64,000 nt of DNA from Sphingobacteriia bacterium (GTDB taxonomy: Bacteria > Bacteroidota > Bacteroidia > Bacteroidales > UBA7960): positions 62,001 to 126,000 of the forward strand of contig JAABRR010000003.1 in the NCBI GenBank assembly GCA_011390785.1, given 5' to 3'. Below are positions 55,800-62,947 of this stretch, piece by piece. Under the pieces are notes generated by a model. That model was not told the origin of the DNA. It worked only from the letters and a program-made list of their open reading frames with translations, and did not search any database. Both the position numbers and the translations under genes were made by a program. The stretch's first letter is position 1; each line of letters starts with the position of its first letter.

Positions 55800-57845
55800 T
55801 TATTTTACTACCCGCAAAGCTTTCTCAACAGCTGCAAAGATAGGCTCGTTGCTGATTTGTGAACCTACAGCGCGTTTCATCCAATGGCGGGGGGTGAGTT
55901 GGCCAAGGGAATAAATCCGCATGATTTCCTCTGCAAAGTCTTTATCCTCCATGTAATCTTCCAGCTGAAACATGATTAATCTTCCATACGGATAGTTCAT
56001 AAGGTATAATGGAGATTGTATCATATGGGAATAGATGGCCAGGATGGGCGTATCTTCTATTCCAAAGACATCAGCATAATATTCATTCCATATTTCTTTG
56101 GCAATACTGGTAACGGCTTCTTTTAGTTGTTGTGCTGTGGCGTCAGGATTGTCATAGAGCCACTTCCAAACCTCCATATCTACCAGAGAAACCCCCATCA
56201 TTTCGTAGTTATCCCAGAAAATATCAAGTACATCCAGATGTTCCATCATTGGGTCGGTTTGGTCGATGCCGAGTAATTGCAGGTCGCGTTTTTGAAACAT
56301 AAAGGCAATGGCTTCTGTAAAGGCGGTGTTAGGTATTCCATTGATAAAGTAATTGTCAACAAAATGGTTGCTGATGGTTTGCTCTACGTTGTGGCCAAAT
56401 TCATGCACCGCAATGTTGTAACCTTTGTAGTCCATTCCATCAGCAGCAATACGTGTGCGCAGATGCGATGGCATTGAGCGCATAGAAGCCCGCATGGCGT
56501 GACCTGATCCGCGTGCAGCATCCACATCAATTTTAGAAGCCAGAAAATCTGCCATTTGGTCATCAAAACCCAATTCTCTCAACTGACGGTCGAGGTCATC
56601 ATCTAATGCTGCGGCGTCAGGATAGCGTGTTTTGGTTATTTGATCGAGTTGCGATTCAGATATGCCGCCACGACCAATAAATCCGTTGTACCAAAGGTCG
56701 AACGGGCGCAAGTCGCGGCCCAAACGTTCACTGATTAGTTTGCCCACATCGCGCAGAAGGGGAGAAGAGGCGTATTCTTTGAACAGGCCTGATACTTCTT
56801 CGTAGGGTATTTCCATGCTGTTTTCAAAACGTCTTTTTATATAAGTATCAAGATTGCTGTAGTAAGGGTCAACCTTTCTGTTTGCATTAAAATTGTCGAG
56901 AAGTACCTGGTAACGACGAATATCTTCGGGCTCAACATTAATTTTCTCGTCATCCTTAAAAACTTCGTTTGAGAAAGGGTTCCACCTTAGCTCAGGATTG
57001 TTAATCACATCTACAGGTATATCCTGGTTAATAATGCGCAGCATTACCTGGTAAAGCATTTCCTGTTTTGGCAGTCCATTGGCTTCGGCATAATTAGATT
57101 TTATCTCATCGCGAATGTTCCAATGAGCCAACAGGCGCATGTTTTCGGGGAAAAGCGTTTCTGCGTTATCATTTAAAAGGTTGCCAGCAAAAATATTGTA
57201 TTCAGAAATATAAAGGCGCCCGGCACTGTAAACACTACTGTTTTCCTGAATGATATTTGCCGGGATTCTGGCACTGTAGGCATCTCCCAAACGGGCAAAA
57301 CCCCATTGGCGGCCATCCCAGTCATCACCAAACTCATTTTTTTCGTCAAGAGAAAAATTGGGAAAGTTAAGCACTATGATAAAAGCAACTTTATTGTTGA
57401 AGAAGTCATCCTGAAGGTGGGCTCCGGGGTTGTATGCTCCAAAAAGTTGATCGATTGGTAAAATGGGTCCTCGATCTTCGTGTATCTGGCGGTTGAGCTC
57501 CACACCAATACGGCCCATATGCCCGTATAGATACTCAAAATTATTGGCCAGACGATCGAAAACCTGATCTAATTGATCCTGATCAGCAATAAAATTGCTG
57601 GTGCAAAATTCTTCAAAATCTTTTTCAGAGCCATCAGAATCTCTCCATAATTCAGCTGCGCGGGTTACTCCCCGTTCAATGCGGAAGGTATGCGCCATTC
57701 CGTGGGTTTCCTTTAACTGGTCTATTACTTTGTTTACGGTTACTTCGCTAACCGGTGTTCCGGTAGTTTCATCCTGGGTGGGTTGATTGTTCTGGCAGGA
57801 AGTGATCATTAAGATAAAAAATAGCAGGTACAAAATACTTTTCAT
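55800..57845 (-). CDS. Clan MA zinc metallopeptidase lipoprotein, family uncertain (M2/M3-like)
   Basis: A 681-residue lipoprotein (lipobox LMITSC) whose ATG at 57845 is supported by a TAGGTTTG element at 57879-57886, which rules out the earlier in-frame start at 57881. The zinc site is VHEFGHNVEQ (H481, E482, H485) with a likely third ligand in FTEAIAFMF (E511; HExxH-x25-E). That spacing resembles the M2/M3 oligopeptidase group rather than dipeptidyl-peptidase III, which needs HExxxH. The mostly helical, acidic rest fits a large oligopeptidase. The substrate is unknown. Stands alone, convergent with GH31. Confidence 0.8.
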   Translation of the reverse strand: MKSILYLLFFILMITSCQNNQPTQDETTGTPVSEVTVNKVIDQLKETHGMAHTFRIERGVTRAAELWRDSDGSEKDFEEFCTSNFIADQDQLDQVFDRLANNFEYLYGHMGRIGVELNRQIHEDRGPILPIDQLFGAYNPGAHLQDDFFNNKVAFIIVLNFPNFSLDEKNEFGDDWDGRQWGFARLGDAYSARIPANIIQENSSVYSAGRLYISEYNIFAGNLLNDNAETLFPENMRLLAHWNIRDEIKSNYAEANGLPKQEMLYQVMLRIINQDIPVDVINNPELRWNPFSNEVFKDDEKINVEPEDIRRYQVLLDNFNANRKVDPYYSNLDTYIKRRFENSMEIPYEEVSGLFKEYASSPLLRDVGKLISERLGRDLRPFDLWYNGFIGRGGISESQLDQITKTRYPDAAALDDDLDRQLRELGFDDQMADFLASKIDVDAARGSGHAMRASMRSMPSHLRTRIAADGMDYKGYNIAVHEFGHNVEQTISNHFVDNYFINGIPNTAFTEAIAFMFQKRDLQLLGIDQTDPMMEHLDVLDIFWDNYEMMGVSLVDMEVWKWLYDNPDATAQQLKEAVTSIAKEIWNEYYADVFGIEDTPILAIYSHMIQSPLYLMNYPYGRLIMFQLEDYMEDKDFAEEIMRIYSLGQLTPRHWMKRAVGSQISNEPIFAAVEKALRVVK

Positions 57846-57878
57846 AATCTGTAGAGTTAGAGTGATTGTTTTTGTTGA

Positions 57879-57886
57879 CAAACCTA
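57879..57886 (-). promoter_or_regulatory. Candidate -7 element (TAGGTTTG) of the metallopeptidase gene
   Basis: Full TAnnTTTG match on the minus strand, 33 bp before the ATG at 57845. Confidence 0.45.
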
Positions 57887-57908
57887 CGGAAATTTTCTGA
57901 TATCTTTC

Positions 57909-58811
57909 TTAAAAATGCCAGTAAATACCCATTGAAATATCTGTTTGGCGAAACAAATGATCAGGGCTGGCAATATCTTCAGAAGACTCATTGCTTTCTG
58001 TCCAGGCACGCAGAAAGCGGGTGTAATTGATCTGTCTTTTACCCGAGTAGAAACTCATCTGCATTTGCAATCCCATTTTCATATTATTGTATTTCAAAAT
58101 GTTAATTCCAGCGGCTACATCAGGGAAGAAAAAGAAGTTGGATGAAGGGGTGGTCTTATAGACTACCTGTTGTCTCAGATTGCCATTTATGAGCTTTTGA
58201 TTAAAGGTTTCAACCTTCGGCAAAAGGCTATTGTATGCCAGGTGAAAACGGACAGATAGAAAACCCAAATTACTTTTTAGGTTTAATACTGGTCCGGCTG
58301 ACAAAACAAAATCGTTGAAAGTGGTTTGCCTTAGATTTGCATAGGGTCCACCATCTGTATAAAAATCAGGATGGTTTTGTTTGTAGAACTCTTCGTAACC
58401 GGTGATGAGAAATGGATATTGCATTAAACCGCCACTTATGCCCAACCATGATAAAACGGGATACTGAAGGTCTATACGAAAACTTGTTGGGATAATATCA
58501 TCAGAAGTAAAAACATCAAGGGAAACTTTTAGAGAATTTCTTATAACCCCACTCCAGCTTATGCCTGCCAGATAATACTCTCCTATATTATAATTATCAG
58601 CATAATTAAGAAAGTCGAGCGATTCTGTGAACAAGTTTTGATTAACAATTTCCAAAGACCGGGTACCAAACCATACCGATGCTTTCTCCGTTTTTAGAAA
58701 AGGTTCTTCTGCATGAATACTATGGTTTGTAATGCTGACAAAGAAAAGCGAAACCAGCAACCGGAAAAAGATACGTTTTTTTTTACAGAGACTACCTAAC
58801 GCCAGATTCAT
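57909..58811 (-). CDS. Hypothetical outer-membrane beta-barrel-like protein
   Basis: I do not recognise this 300-residue protein. It has a hydrophobic N-terminal stretch (IFFRLLVSLFFVSITNHS) that can act as a signal peptide with cleavage near HAEE. The rest alternates hydrophobic and polar residues with many aromatics and ends in SMGIYWHF, a terminal Phe typical of outer-membrane barrels. It overlaps by 20 bp the end of the preceding gene on the same strand, so the two are probably translated together. A role in the outer membrane is inferred from these traits only. Confidence 0.7.
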   Translation of the reverse strand: MNLALGSLCKKKRIFFRLLVSLFFVSITNHSIHAEEPFLKTEKASVWFGTRSLEIVNQNLFTESLDFLNYADNYNIGEYYLAGISWSGVIRNSLKVSLDVFTSDDIIPTSFRIDLQYPVLSWLGISGGLMQYPFLITGYEEFYKQNHPDFYTDGGPYANLRQTTFNDFVLSAGPVLNLKSNLGFLSVRFHLAYNSLLPKVETFNQKLINGNLRQQVVYKTTPSSNFFFFPDVAAGINILKYNNMKMGLQMQMSFYSGKRQINYTRFLRAWTESNESSEDIASPDHLFRQTDISMGIYWHF

Positions 58812-59442
58812 CTTTTATATGTATTAATGGCGATTCAACATTGATGATTTTTCCATTTTCCAACTCGAAGATAATACGAAACTGAGCCATAGGAGCATGC
58901 ACTTTCGGCTCAAGAAAAAGGTAGAAATTATAGCCAGGCTCATTAAAGACTTCTAAATTCTGGTGTATGGATAAAGTTTGTTGCGGTGTAAAATAAAGAT
59001 CTTCATTATTAGGTTGCCATGATCCCTGCATATAAAATTGATCAGCTATGCTGCTGTCCGCCGGTAATTGCTCATTGATATCGAACAACGTAATTACATC
59101 GATTCGTTTTACATAAGATTGTGGACTGTATAACGGCTCACACTGATCTGCGAAGGTTTTTTGAATTAAACCCAATGAGTATAATGATTTTTGATTGAGT
59201 GCATAATCGTAATACTGAACCGTTGAATCGCCAAGCCAAACAGAGAAAGCAACGGCTTCTGCTGCAAGAGTGTCTGTGATAGTTTCTTGAATCCAGATAC
59301 CTGAATTGTTAAGCAAAGAAACTTCAGCGTTATTAAAACTTATGGGCAATGGTGACAGGTTGCAACGGTTGCATTGGGCAGAACCCAAAATCAATGCACC
59401 CATTAACAGTAACAGAATCTTTAATAATACCCGGAAGGTCAT
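58792..59442 (-). CDS. Hypothetical exported protein
   Basis: A 216-residue protein I cannot place. It has a signal peptide (RVLLKILLLLMGALILGSAQ) and a CNRC pair right after it; a lipobox is not convincing because the residue before the cysteine is Gln. The rest is beta-rich with motifs such as YVKRIDVITLFDINEQLP and FRIIFELENGKII. It has a full -33/-7 promoter upstream and overlaps the barrel-like gene downstream, so the two form a small envelope operon of unknown role. Confidence 0.7.
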   Translation of the reverse strand: MTFRVLLKILLLLMGALILGSAQCNRCNLSPLPISFNNAEVSLLNNSGIWIQETITDTLAAEAVAFSVWLGDSTVQYYDYALNQKSLYSLGLIQKTFADQCEPLYSPQSYVKRIDVITLFDINEQLPADSSIADQFYMQGSWQPNNEDLYFTPQQTLSIHQNLEVFNEPGYNFYLFLEPKVHAPMAQFRIIFELENGKIINVESPLIHIKDESGVR

Positions 59443-59479
59443 GATTTATTAGTTTTTGTTTTCCTGTTTTATTCTATTG

Positions 59480-59512
59480 CAAAGGTATCGATATTTGATC
59501 TGTATGGGCAAA
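59480..59512 (-). promoter_or_regulatory. Bacteroidota promoter (TTTG -21 bp- TACCTTTG) of the hypothetical envelope operon
   Basis: On the minus strand TTTG at 59509-59512, 21 bp, then TACCTTTG at 59480-59487, ending 37 bp before the ATG at 59442. Both boxes and the spacing fit the Bacteroidota consensus. The TTTG comes from the T-run of the cold-shock gene terminator. Confidence 0.6.
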
Positions 59513-59539
59513 AAAAAGTCTCGCTATTGCGAGACTTTT
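59511..59539 (-). terminator. Rho-independent terminator of the cold-shock gene
   Basis: AAAAGTCTCGC and GCGAGACTTTT form an 11-bp perfect stem around TATT; the minus strand continues in a T-run. It lies 33 bp after the cold-shock gene stop. Confidence 0.85.
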
Positions 59540-59571
59540 CCAGTACTAAATGTTATGAATGTATATCGGTA

Positions 59572-59763
59572 TTACGACAATTTCACGTTCACTGCATTTA
59601 AACCTTTTTTGCCATCCTGAAGGTCAAAAGTAACCTCGTCATTTTCCCTGATCTCATCGATAAGGCCAGTTGCGTGTACGAAGTATTCTTTGTCACTTCC
59701 TGTTTCTTTAATAAAACCAAATCCTTTGGTTTCGTTGAAAAATTTTACTGTTCCGGTATTCAT
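59572..59763 (-). CDS. Cold-shock domain protein (CspA family)
   Basis: A 63-residue single cold-shock domain with RNP1-like GFGFIKE and RNP2-like EYFVHATGL, and the opening GTVKFFNETKG. It binds single-stranded RNA and DNA and acts as an RNA chaperone. Slightly short but complete. It has a TATCTTTG element upstream and a strong terminator downstream, so it is an independent unit. Confidence 0.95.
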   Translation of the reverse strand: MNTGTVKFFNETKGFGFIKETGSDKEYFVHATGLIDEIRENDEVTFDLQDGKKGLNAVNVKLS

Positions 59764-59801
59764 AATAATGTAATAAAAATAAAAAATAATTTAATTCGTG
59801 G

Positions 59802-59809
59802 CAAAGATA
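59802..59809 (-). promoter_or_regulatory. Candidate -7 element (TATCTTTG) of the cold-shock gene
   Basis: Full consensus match on the minus strand, 38 bp before the ATG; the leader in between is very AT-rich. Confidence 0.5.
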
Positions 59810-59923
59810 CTATTAAAACAATATAAATCTCATTTATTTTCAGGAAATTATAAAAAAAAATCACTTTTTTATCTCGATTTATCCAGATTATAAGCTTCTT
59901 TAGGTGCTGCTATTATCTGGATT

Positions 59924-60616
59924 TTATCCTTTTCTGGCAATCTCTTCCAAATTATTACGATTGATTATTTCGAGTTTATTTCCCTCGATATTGATGATGT
60001 TATCATCCTTAAATTTTTTTAGCACACGGATGAGACTTTCTTTGGTCATACCTGATAAATCGGCCAAATCCTGCCTTGTTAGGCTAAGTAAGAAAGGATT
60101 GGTGTTGTAAATACCTGGATAAAGGTAAAGAAGGGTGTCTGCTACCCGTCCATAAACATGCTTTTGGGTACAGCTCGAAATCCGGTTGAATAAACTAACT
60201 GATTGGAGACTGATTTTTTTTATAAATTCATTCGCAAATTCGGTATTGGTTTTTATCAATTGTTTCATCACCTTCTCATCTATAAGACAGGCAGATGTTT
60301 CTTCGCAGGCAACTGCAGTTACATGATGATGGTGATCAACAAATGGGCCGGGCTCAAAAATATAATTGATAGGGCGTGTAAGACCAACAATTAAATTACG
60401 GCTGTTAACATGCTCTATATATAGTTTTACCAAGCCACTTGTTACGCAAACAAAATAATTTGCCGGTGCCCCCTGTTTAAAAATAATCTCTCCTGGTTTA
60501 TAAATGATGCTGGCTTTATTGCAATCTATCTTTTCAAGCTCACTTTCCTTTAAAACGTTGAAAATATCTGATGATTTTTTGCAAACCAAACATTTGGTGT
60601 CAAGTAAAACTGCCAT
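59924..60616 (-). CDS. FNR-type Crp/Fnr transcriptional regulator
   Basis: A 230-residue regulator with an N-terminal cysteine group (CLVCKK, C9 and C12, and C32), a cNMP-like beta roll (IIYKPGEIIFKQGAPANYFVCV), the dimer helix and a winged helix with recognition segment LADLSGMTKESLIRVLKKF. The cysteines suggest an oxygen- or NO-sensitive Fe-S cluster as in FNR, though the spacing differs from E. coli FNR. The E-x3-R of the recognition helix fits FNR-like half-sites TTGAT. It is divergent from the cytochrome cluster, and two such palindromes lie between them, so it is the probable regulator. Confidence 0.9.
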   Translation of the reverse strand: MAVLLDTKCLVCKKSSDIFNVLKESELEKIDCNKASIIYKPGEIIFKQGAPANYFVCVTSGLVKLYIEHVNSRNLIVGLTRPINYIFEPGPFVDHHHHVTAVACEETSACLIDEKVMKQLIKTNTEFANEFIKKISLQSVSLFNRISSCTQKHVYGRVADTLLYLYPGIYNTNPFLLSLTRQDLADLSGMTKESLIRVLKKFKDDNIINIEGNKLEIINRNNLEEIARKG

Positions 60617-60645
60617 GTAAAATAATTATTAAGATATTGTAGTAA

Positions 60646-60653
60646 CAAATGTA
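60646..60653 (-). promoter_or_regulatory. Candidate -7 element (TACATTTG) of the FNR-type gene
   Basis: Full TAnnTTTG match on the minus strand, 29 bp before the ATG at 60616. Confidence 0.45.
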
Positions 60654-60816
60654 GCCAAAAATTAAATCGGATGAAAAGATTTAGGCATTTTGTTACTTAA
60701 TTGCCTTTCCTGATTTGAATCTGATTTTTTAAATAATTCAAGGTGTAAATTATACGATTAATTCAAATCGAAATAATTGTTGTGGTTTCAATGTTTTCTG
60801 TTTTCTTTTTTCTGCG

Positions 60817-60830
60817 TTGATATATATCAA
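60817..60830. promoter_or_regulatory. Perfect FNR box TTGAT-N4-ATCAA
   Basis: TTGATATATATCAA is an exact match to the FNR consensus TTGAT-N4-ATCAA. It lies 200 bp before the FNR-type gene start and 266 bp before the cytochrome gene start, in the region they share. Confidence 0.65.
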
Positions 60831-60859
60831 TCAAAAGGCAGCTTAGAAACAACCAATGG

Positions 60860-60873
60860 TTGATTCATGTCAA
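60860..60873. promoter_or_regulatory. Near-perfect second FNR box TTGAT-N4-GTCAA
   Basis: TTGATTCATGTCAA differs from the FNR consensus at one base. Its centre is 43 bp (about four helical turns) from that of the perfect box, so both would lie on the same face of the helix. Confidence 0.5.
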
Positions 60874-61096
60874 TAAAAACATGATTAGAATCATTCATCA
60901 TCAGGGTGAATATCAGTCTCTGAAGCAGTGCTATTAAAGAATTTTTTCTTTGTTTTGTATATGTCTTATAAAGCTTGATTTATTACTTCTTAGTTTGAAA
61001 ATTTTCCTGAAAGATGAAGAGTATTTTTAAAAATGCTTATTAAAAAAGACCTAAATAAATTACAGAAAATCAAGAACCCAACAAATACTGATTATA

Positions 61097-61492
61097 ATGA
61101 AAATAACACAATATCGAAATAAATTAATTGGTAAACTTATCTCTGCTTTTATGGTAGCCTTTATTTTTATAGGGTGTGAATATGAAACCATAGAGTTTGA
61201 TTTACCCGATGAAAATGAGCCCGTAAGTTTTGCGGCAGATATTCTACCTATATTTAATAACGGGAATAATTGTACGGCATGTCATACTGCCGGATCAACT
61301 TCGCCAGATTTAACAACAGACCGTGCATATAATTCCATTGTACCAGCGCTTATAAATACCGATGAACCTGAGATGAGCAGGATTTATGAATTTCCCCATC
61401 CCTCATCAACAACACACGGTTTTAAAAAGTATACACAAGCTCAGGCCGCTCTGGTGCTTAACTGGATTAAACAAGGTGCTGAAAATAATTAA
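61097..61492 (+). CDS. Monohaem c-type cytochrome lipoprotein
   Basis: A 131-residue lipoprotein (lipobox IFIGC after a hydrophobic segment) with one haem-attachment site NCTACHTAG near residue 57. The segment VSFAADILPIFNNG before it is typical of small Bacteroidota cytochromes whose domain begins with an AxILPIF motif. Axial Met candidates include EPEMSRIY. It probably carries electrons in the periplasm or at the outer-membrane inner face. First gene of the cytochrome cluster; the barrel-like gene follows after 21 bp. Confidence 0.85.
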   Translation: MKITQYRNKLIGKLISAFMVAFIFIGCEYETIEFDLPDENEPVSFAADILPIFNNGNNCTACHTAGSTSPDLTTDRAYNSIVPALINTDEPEMSRIYEFPHPSSTTHGFKKYTQAQAALVLNWIKQGAENN

Positions 61493-61513
61493 CGAAAAAA
61501 ATATTAATTCGAT

Positions 61514-62383
61514 ATGAAACGAGCTTTCCTAATCTGGAGTATTTTATTACCCATTAGTTTTATGATTTACGGGCAGGACGAAGAACAGCCAAAAGATCTT
61601 CCCGTAAGAAGTCCTTTTGCCAGTGGCATTTTAATAGATAACCAAACCACAGTTATTTCCACTCCGGGTACCATGGAGTATTTTATTCAACATAAGTTTG
61701 GTAAGATGAATAATGGTATTTCTGATGTTTTTGGCATTTATGCTCCCGGAGCCAATATTCGCATGGCGCTTACCTATGTGCCGGTAAAAAACCTGCAGGT
61801 GGGTTATGGTCTCAGCCGCATCAATATGTATAGCGATTTTTCAGTAAAATATACTTTACTTGAACAAACACGCAAAAACACAATTCCTGTTGCCGTAGCA
61901 TTATATGGCAATATGGCTATTGACAGCCGTGAAGATGAAGCTTTTGGAAAAAATTACCAATTTACTAACCGTCTGTCTTATTTCTCTCAAATTATAATAG
62001 GCCGCAAATTTAACTATTGGCTATCCTTGCAGGCCAATGCAAGTTTTACCCATTACAACATTACCGAAGACCTTATAGATCATGATAAAATTTCGGTAGG
62101 TTTGAATGGCAGGGTAAATCTTTCACCCCGCTCGTCAATTATCTTTCAGTATGATATGCCTTTAAAAATAAAACAGATTACCGAATATCGTGAGTTTACC
62201 AACCCCGCAAAACCCAATATAGGATTGGGTTGGGAAATACGAACCAGCACACATGCTTTTAATATTTATATGTCGTCAACTGACGCCATGTTACCGCAAC
62301 ATACAGCAATGTTTAACCAAAATGATTTTACCAATGGCGATTTAATGTTTGGCTTTACCATTACCCGATTATGGAGCTTATAA
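61514..62383 (+). CDS. DUF5777-type beta-barrel protein
   Basis: A 289-residue exported protein: signal peptide (KRAFLIWSILLPISFMIYGQ), then a long barrel-like sequence with alternating strands and motifs IDNQTTVISTPGTMEYFIQHKFG and GIYAPGANIRMALTYVPVKNLQVGYG. Its ending, GDLMFGFTITRLWSL, fits the DUF5777 barrel family that is often found beside cytochrome c and YceI genes in Bacteroidota. Function is not known; an outer-membrane partner of the electron-transfer proteins is inferred from position. Lies 21 bp after the first cytochrome gene. Confidence 0.75.
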   Translation: MKRAFLIWSILLPISFMIYGQDEEQPKDLPVRSPFASGILIDNQTTVISTPGTMEYFIQHKFGKMNNGISDVFGIYAPGANIRMALTYVPVKNLQVGYGLSRINMYSDFSVKYTLLEQTRKNTIPVAVALYGNMAIDSREDEAFGKNYQFTNRLSYFSQIIIGRKFNYWLSLQANASFTHYNITEDLIDHDKISVGLNGRVNLSPRSSIIFQYDMPLKIKQITEYREFTNPAKPNIGLGWEIRTSTHAFNIYMSSTDAMLPQHTAMFNQNDFTNGDLMFGFTITRLWSL

Positions 62384-62446
62384 AACATCTAATTATAACT
62401 CAATTAACTTAGAAATAACCGATTGTTTCATTAAATATTTACTACT

Positions 62447-62863
62447 ATGAAAAATTCAATAATTATAACTCTGATGATGGCTTTCCTGGCAATTGTATTG
62501 ATTTCTTTTACACCTCTACAGGAAAAGAAAAAAGGAGGCCCCTGGCAAATACCTGCAGAATATAAGGCAAAGAAAAACCCACATGCTGATGATGAAGCCC
62601 TTGTAAGACTTGGACGAGCAGGTTATGGTCGTCATTGCAGATCATGCCACGGTAGAACCGGCCTGGGAGATGGGCCTATGGCCGCTCAACTGGAAACGGA
62701 TGCTGGTGATTTATCAGATGCAACCTGGCAGGCAAAATTCAACGATGGCGAACTATATTACATGTCATTTATAGGCCGAGATGAGATGCCCAATTTTGAA
62801 GATAAAATTACCGACGAGGAAGAAAGATGGGCTATTATCAACTTTATAAGAAGTTTAAAATAA
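62447..62863 (+). CDS. Monohaem c-type cytochrome (class I-like)
   Basis: A 138-residue exported protein with a signal peptide (KNSIIITLMMAFLAIVLIS) and a cytochrome c domain: haem site GRHCRSCHGRTGLGDGPMA near residue 63, and a likely axial Met in RDEMPNFEDKI. The C-terminal helix EERWAIINFIRSL is the usual closing helix of class I cytochromes. It is 63 bp after the barrel gene and 84 bp before the multihaem gene, in the same direction, so it likely shuttles electrons within this module. Confidence 0.9.
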   Translation: MKNSIIITLMMAFLAIVLISFTPLQEKKKGGPWQIPAEYKAKKNPHADDEALVRLGRAGYGRHCRSCHGRTGLGDGPMAAQLETDAGDLSDATWQAKFNDGELYYMSFIGRDEMPNFEDKITDEEERWAIINFIRSLK

Positions 62864-62947
62864 AAGGGATCGATCATTATCATGTTTTAAATACAGGTAA
62901 CCAGCCTGAAGAAAAGATTCCTTTAATAATTGTCAAAAATTGTTGTT

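Larger units (their letters stand above)
60617..61096. other. Divergent regulatory region between the FNR-type gene and the cytochrome cluster
   Basis: About 480 AT-rich bases without a coding frame. Contains a -7 element for the FNR-type gene, two FNR-like palindromes 43 bp apart, and only a weak -7 candidate (TATTTTTA, 61022-61029) before the cytochrome gene. Confidence 0.65.

Noticed and set aside
55800-57845. Dipeptidyl-peptidase III (M49) assignment
   Set aside because: M49 requires HExxxH; here the motif is HEFGH with five residues and a Glu 26 residues after the second His.
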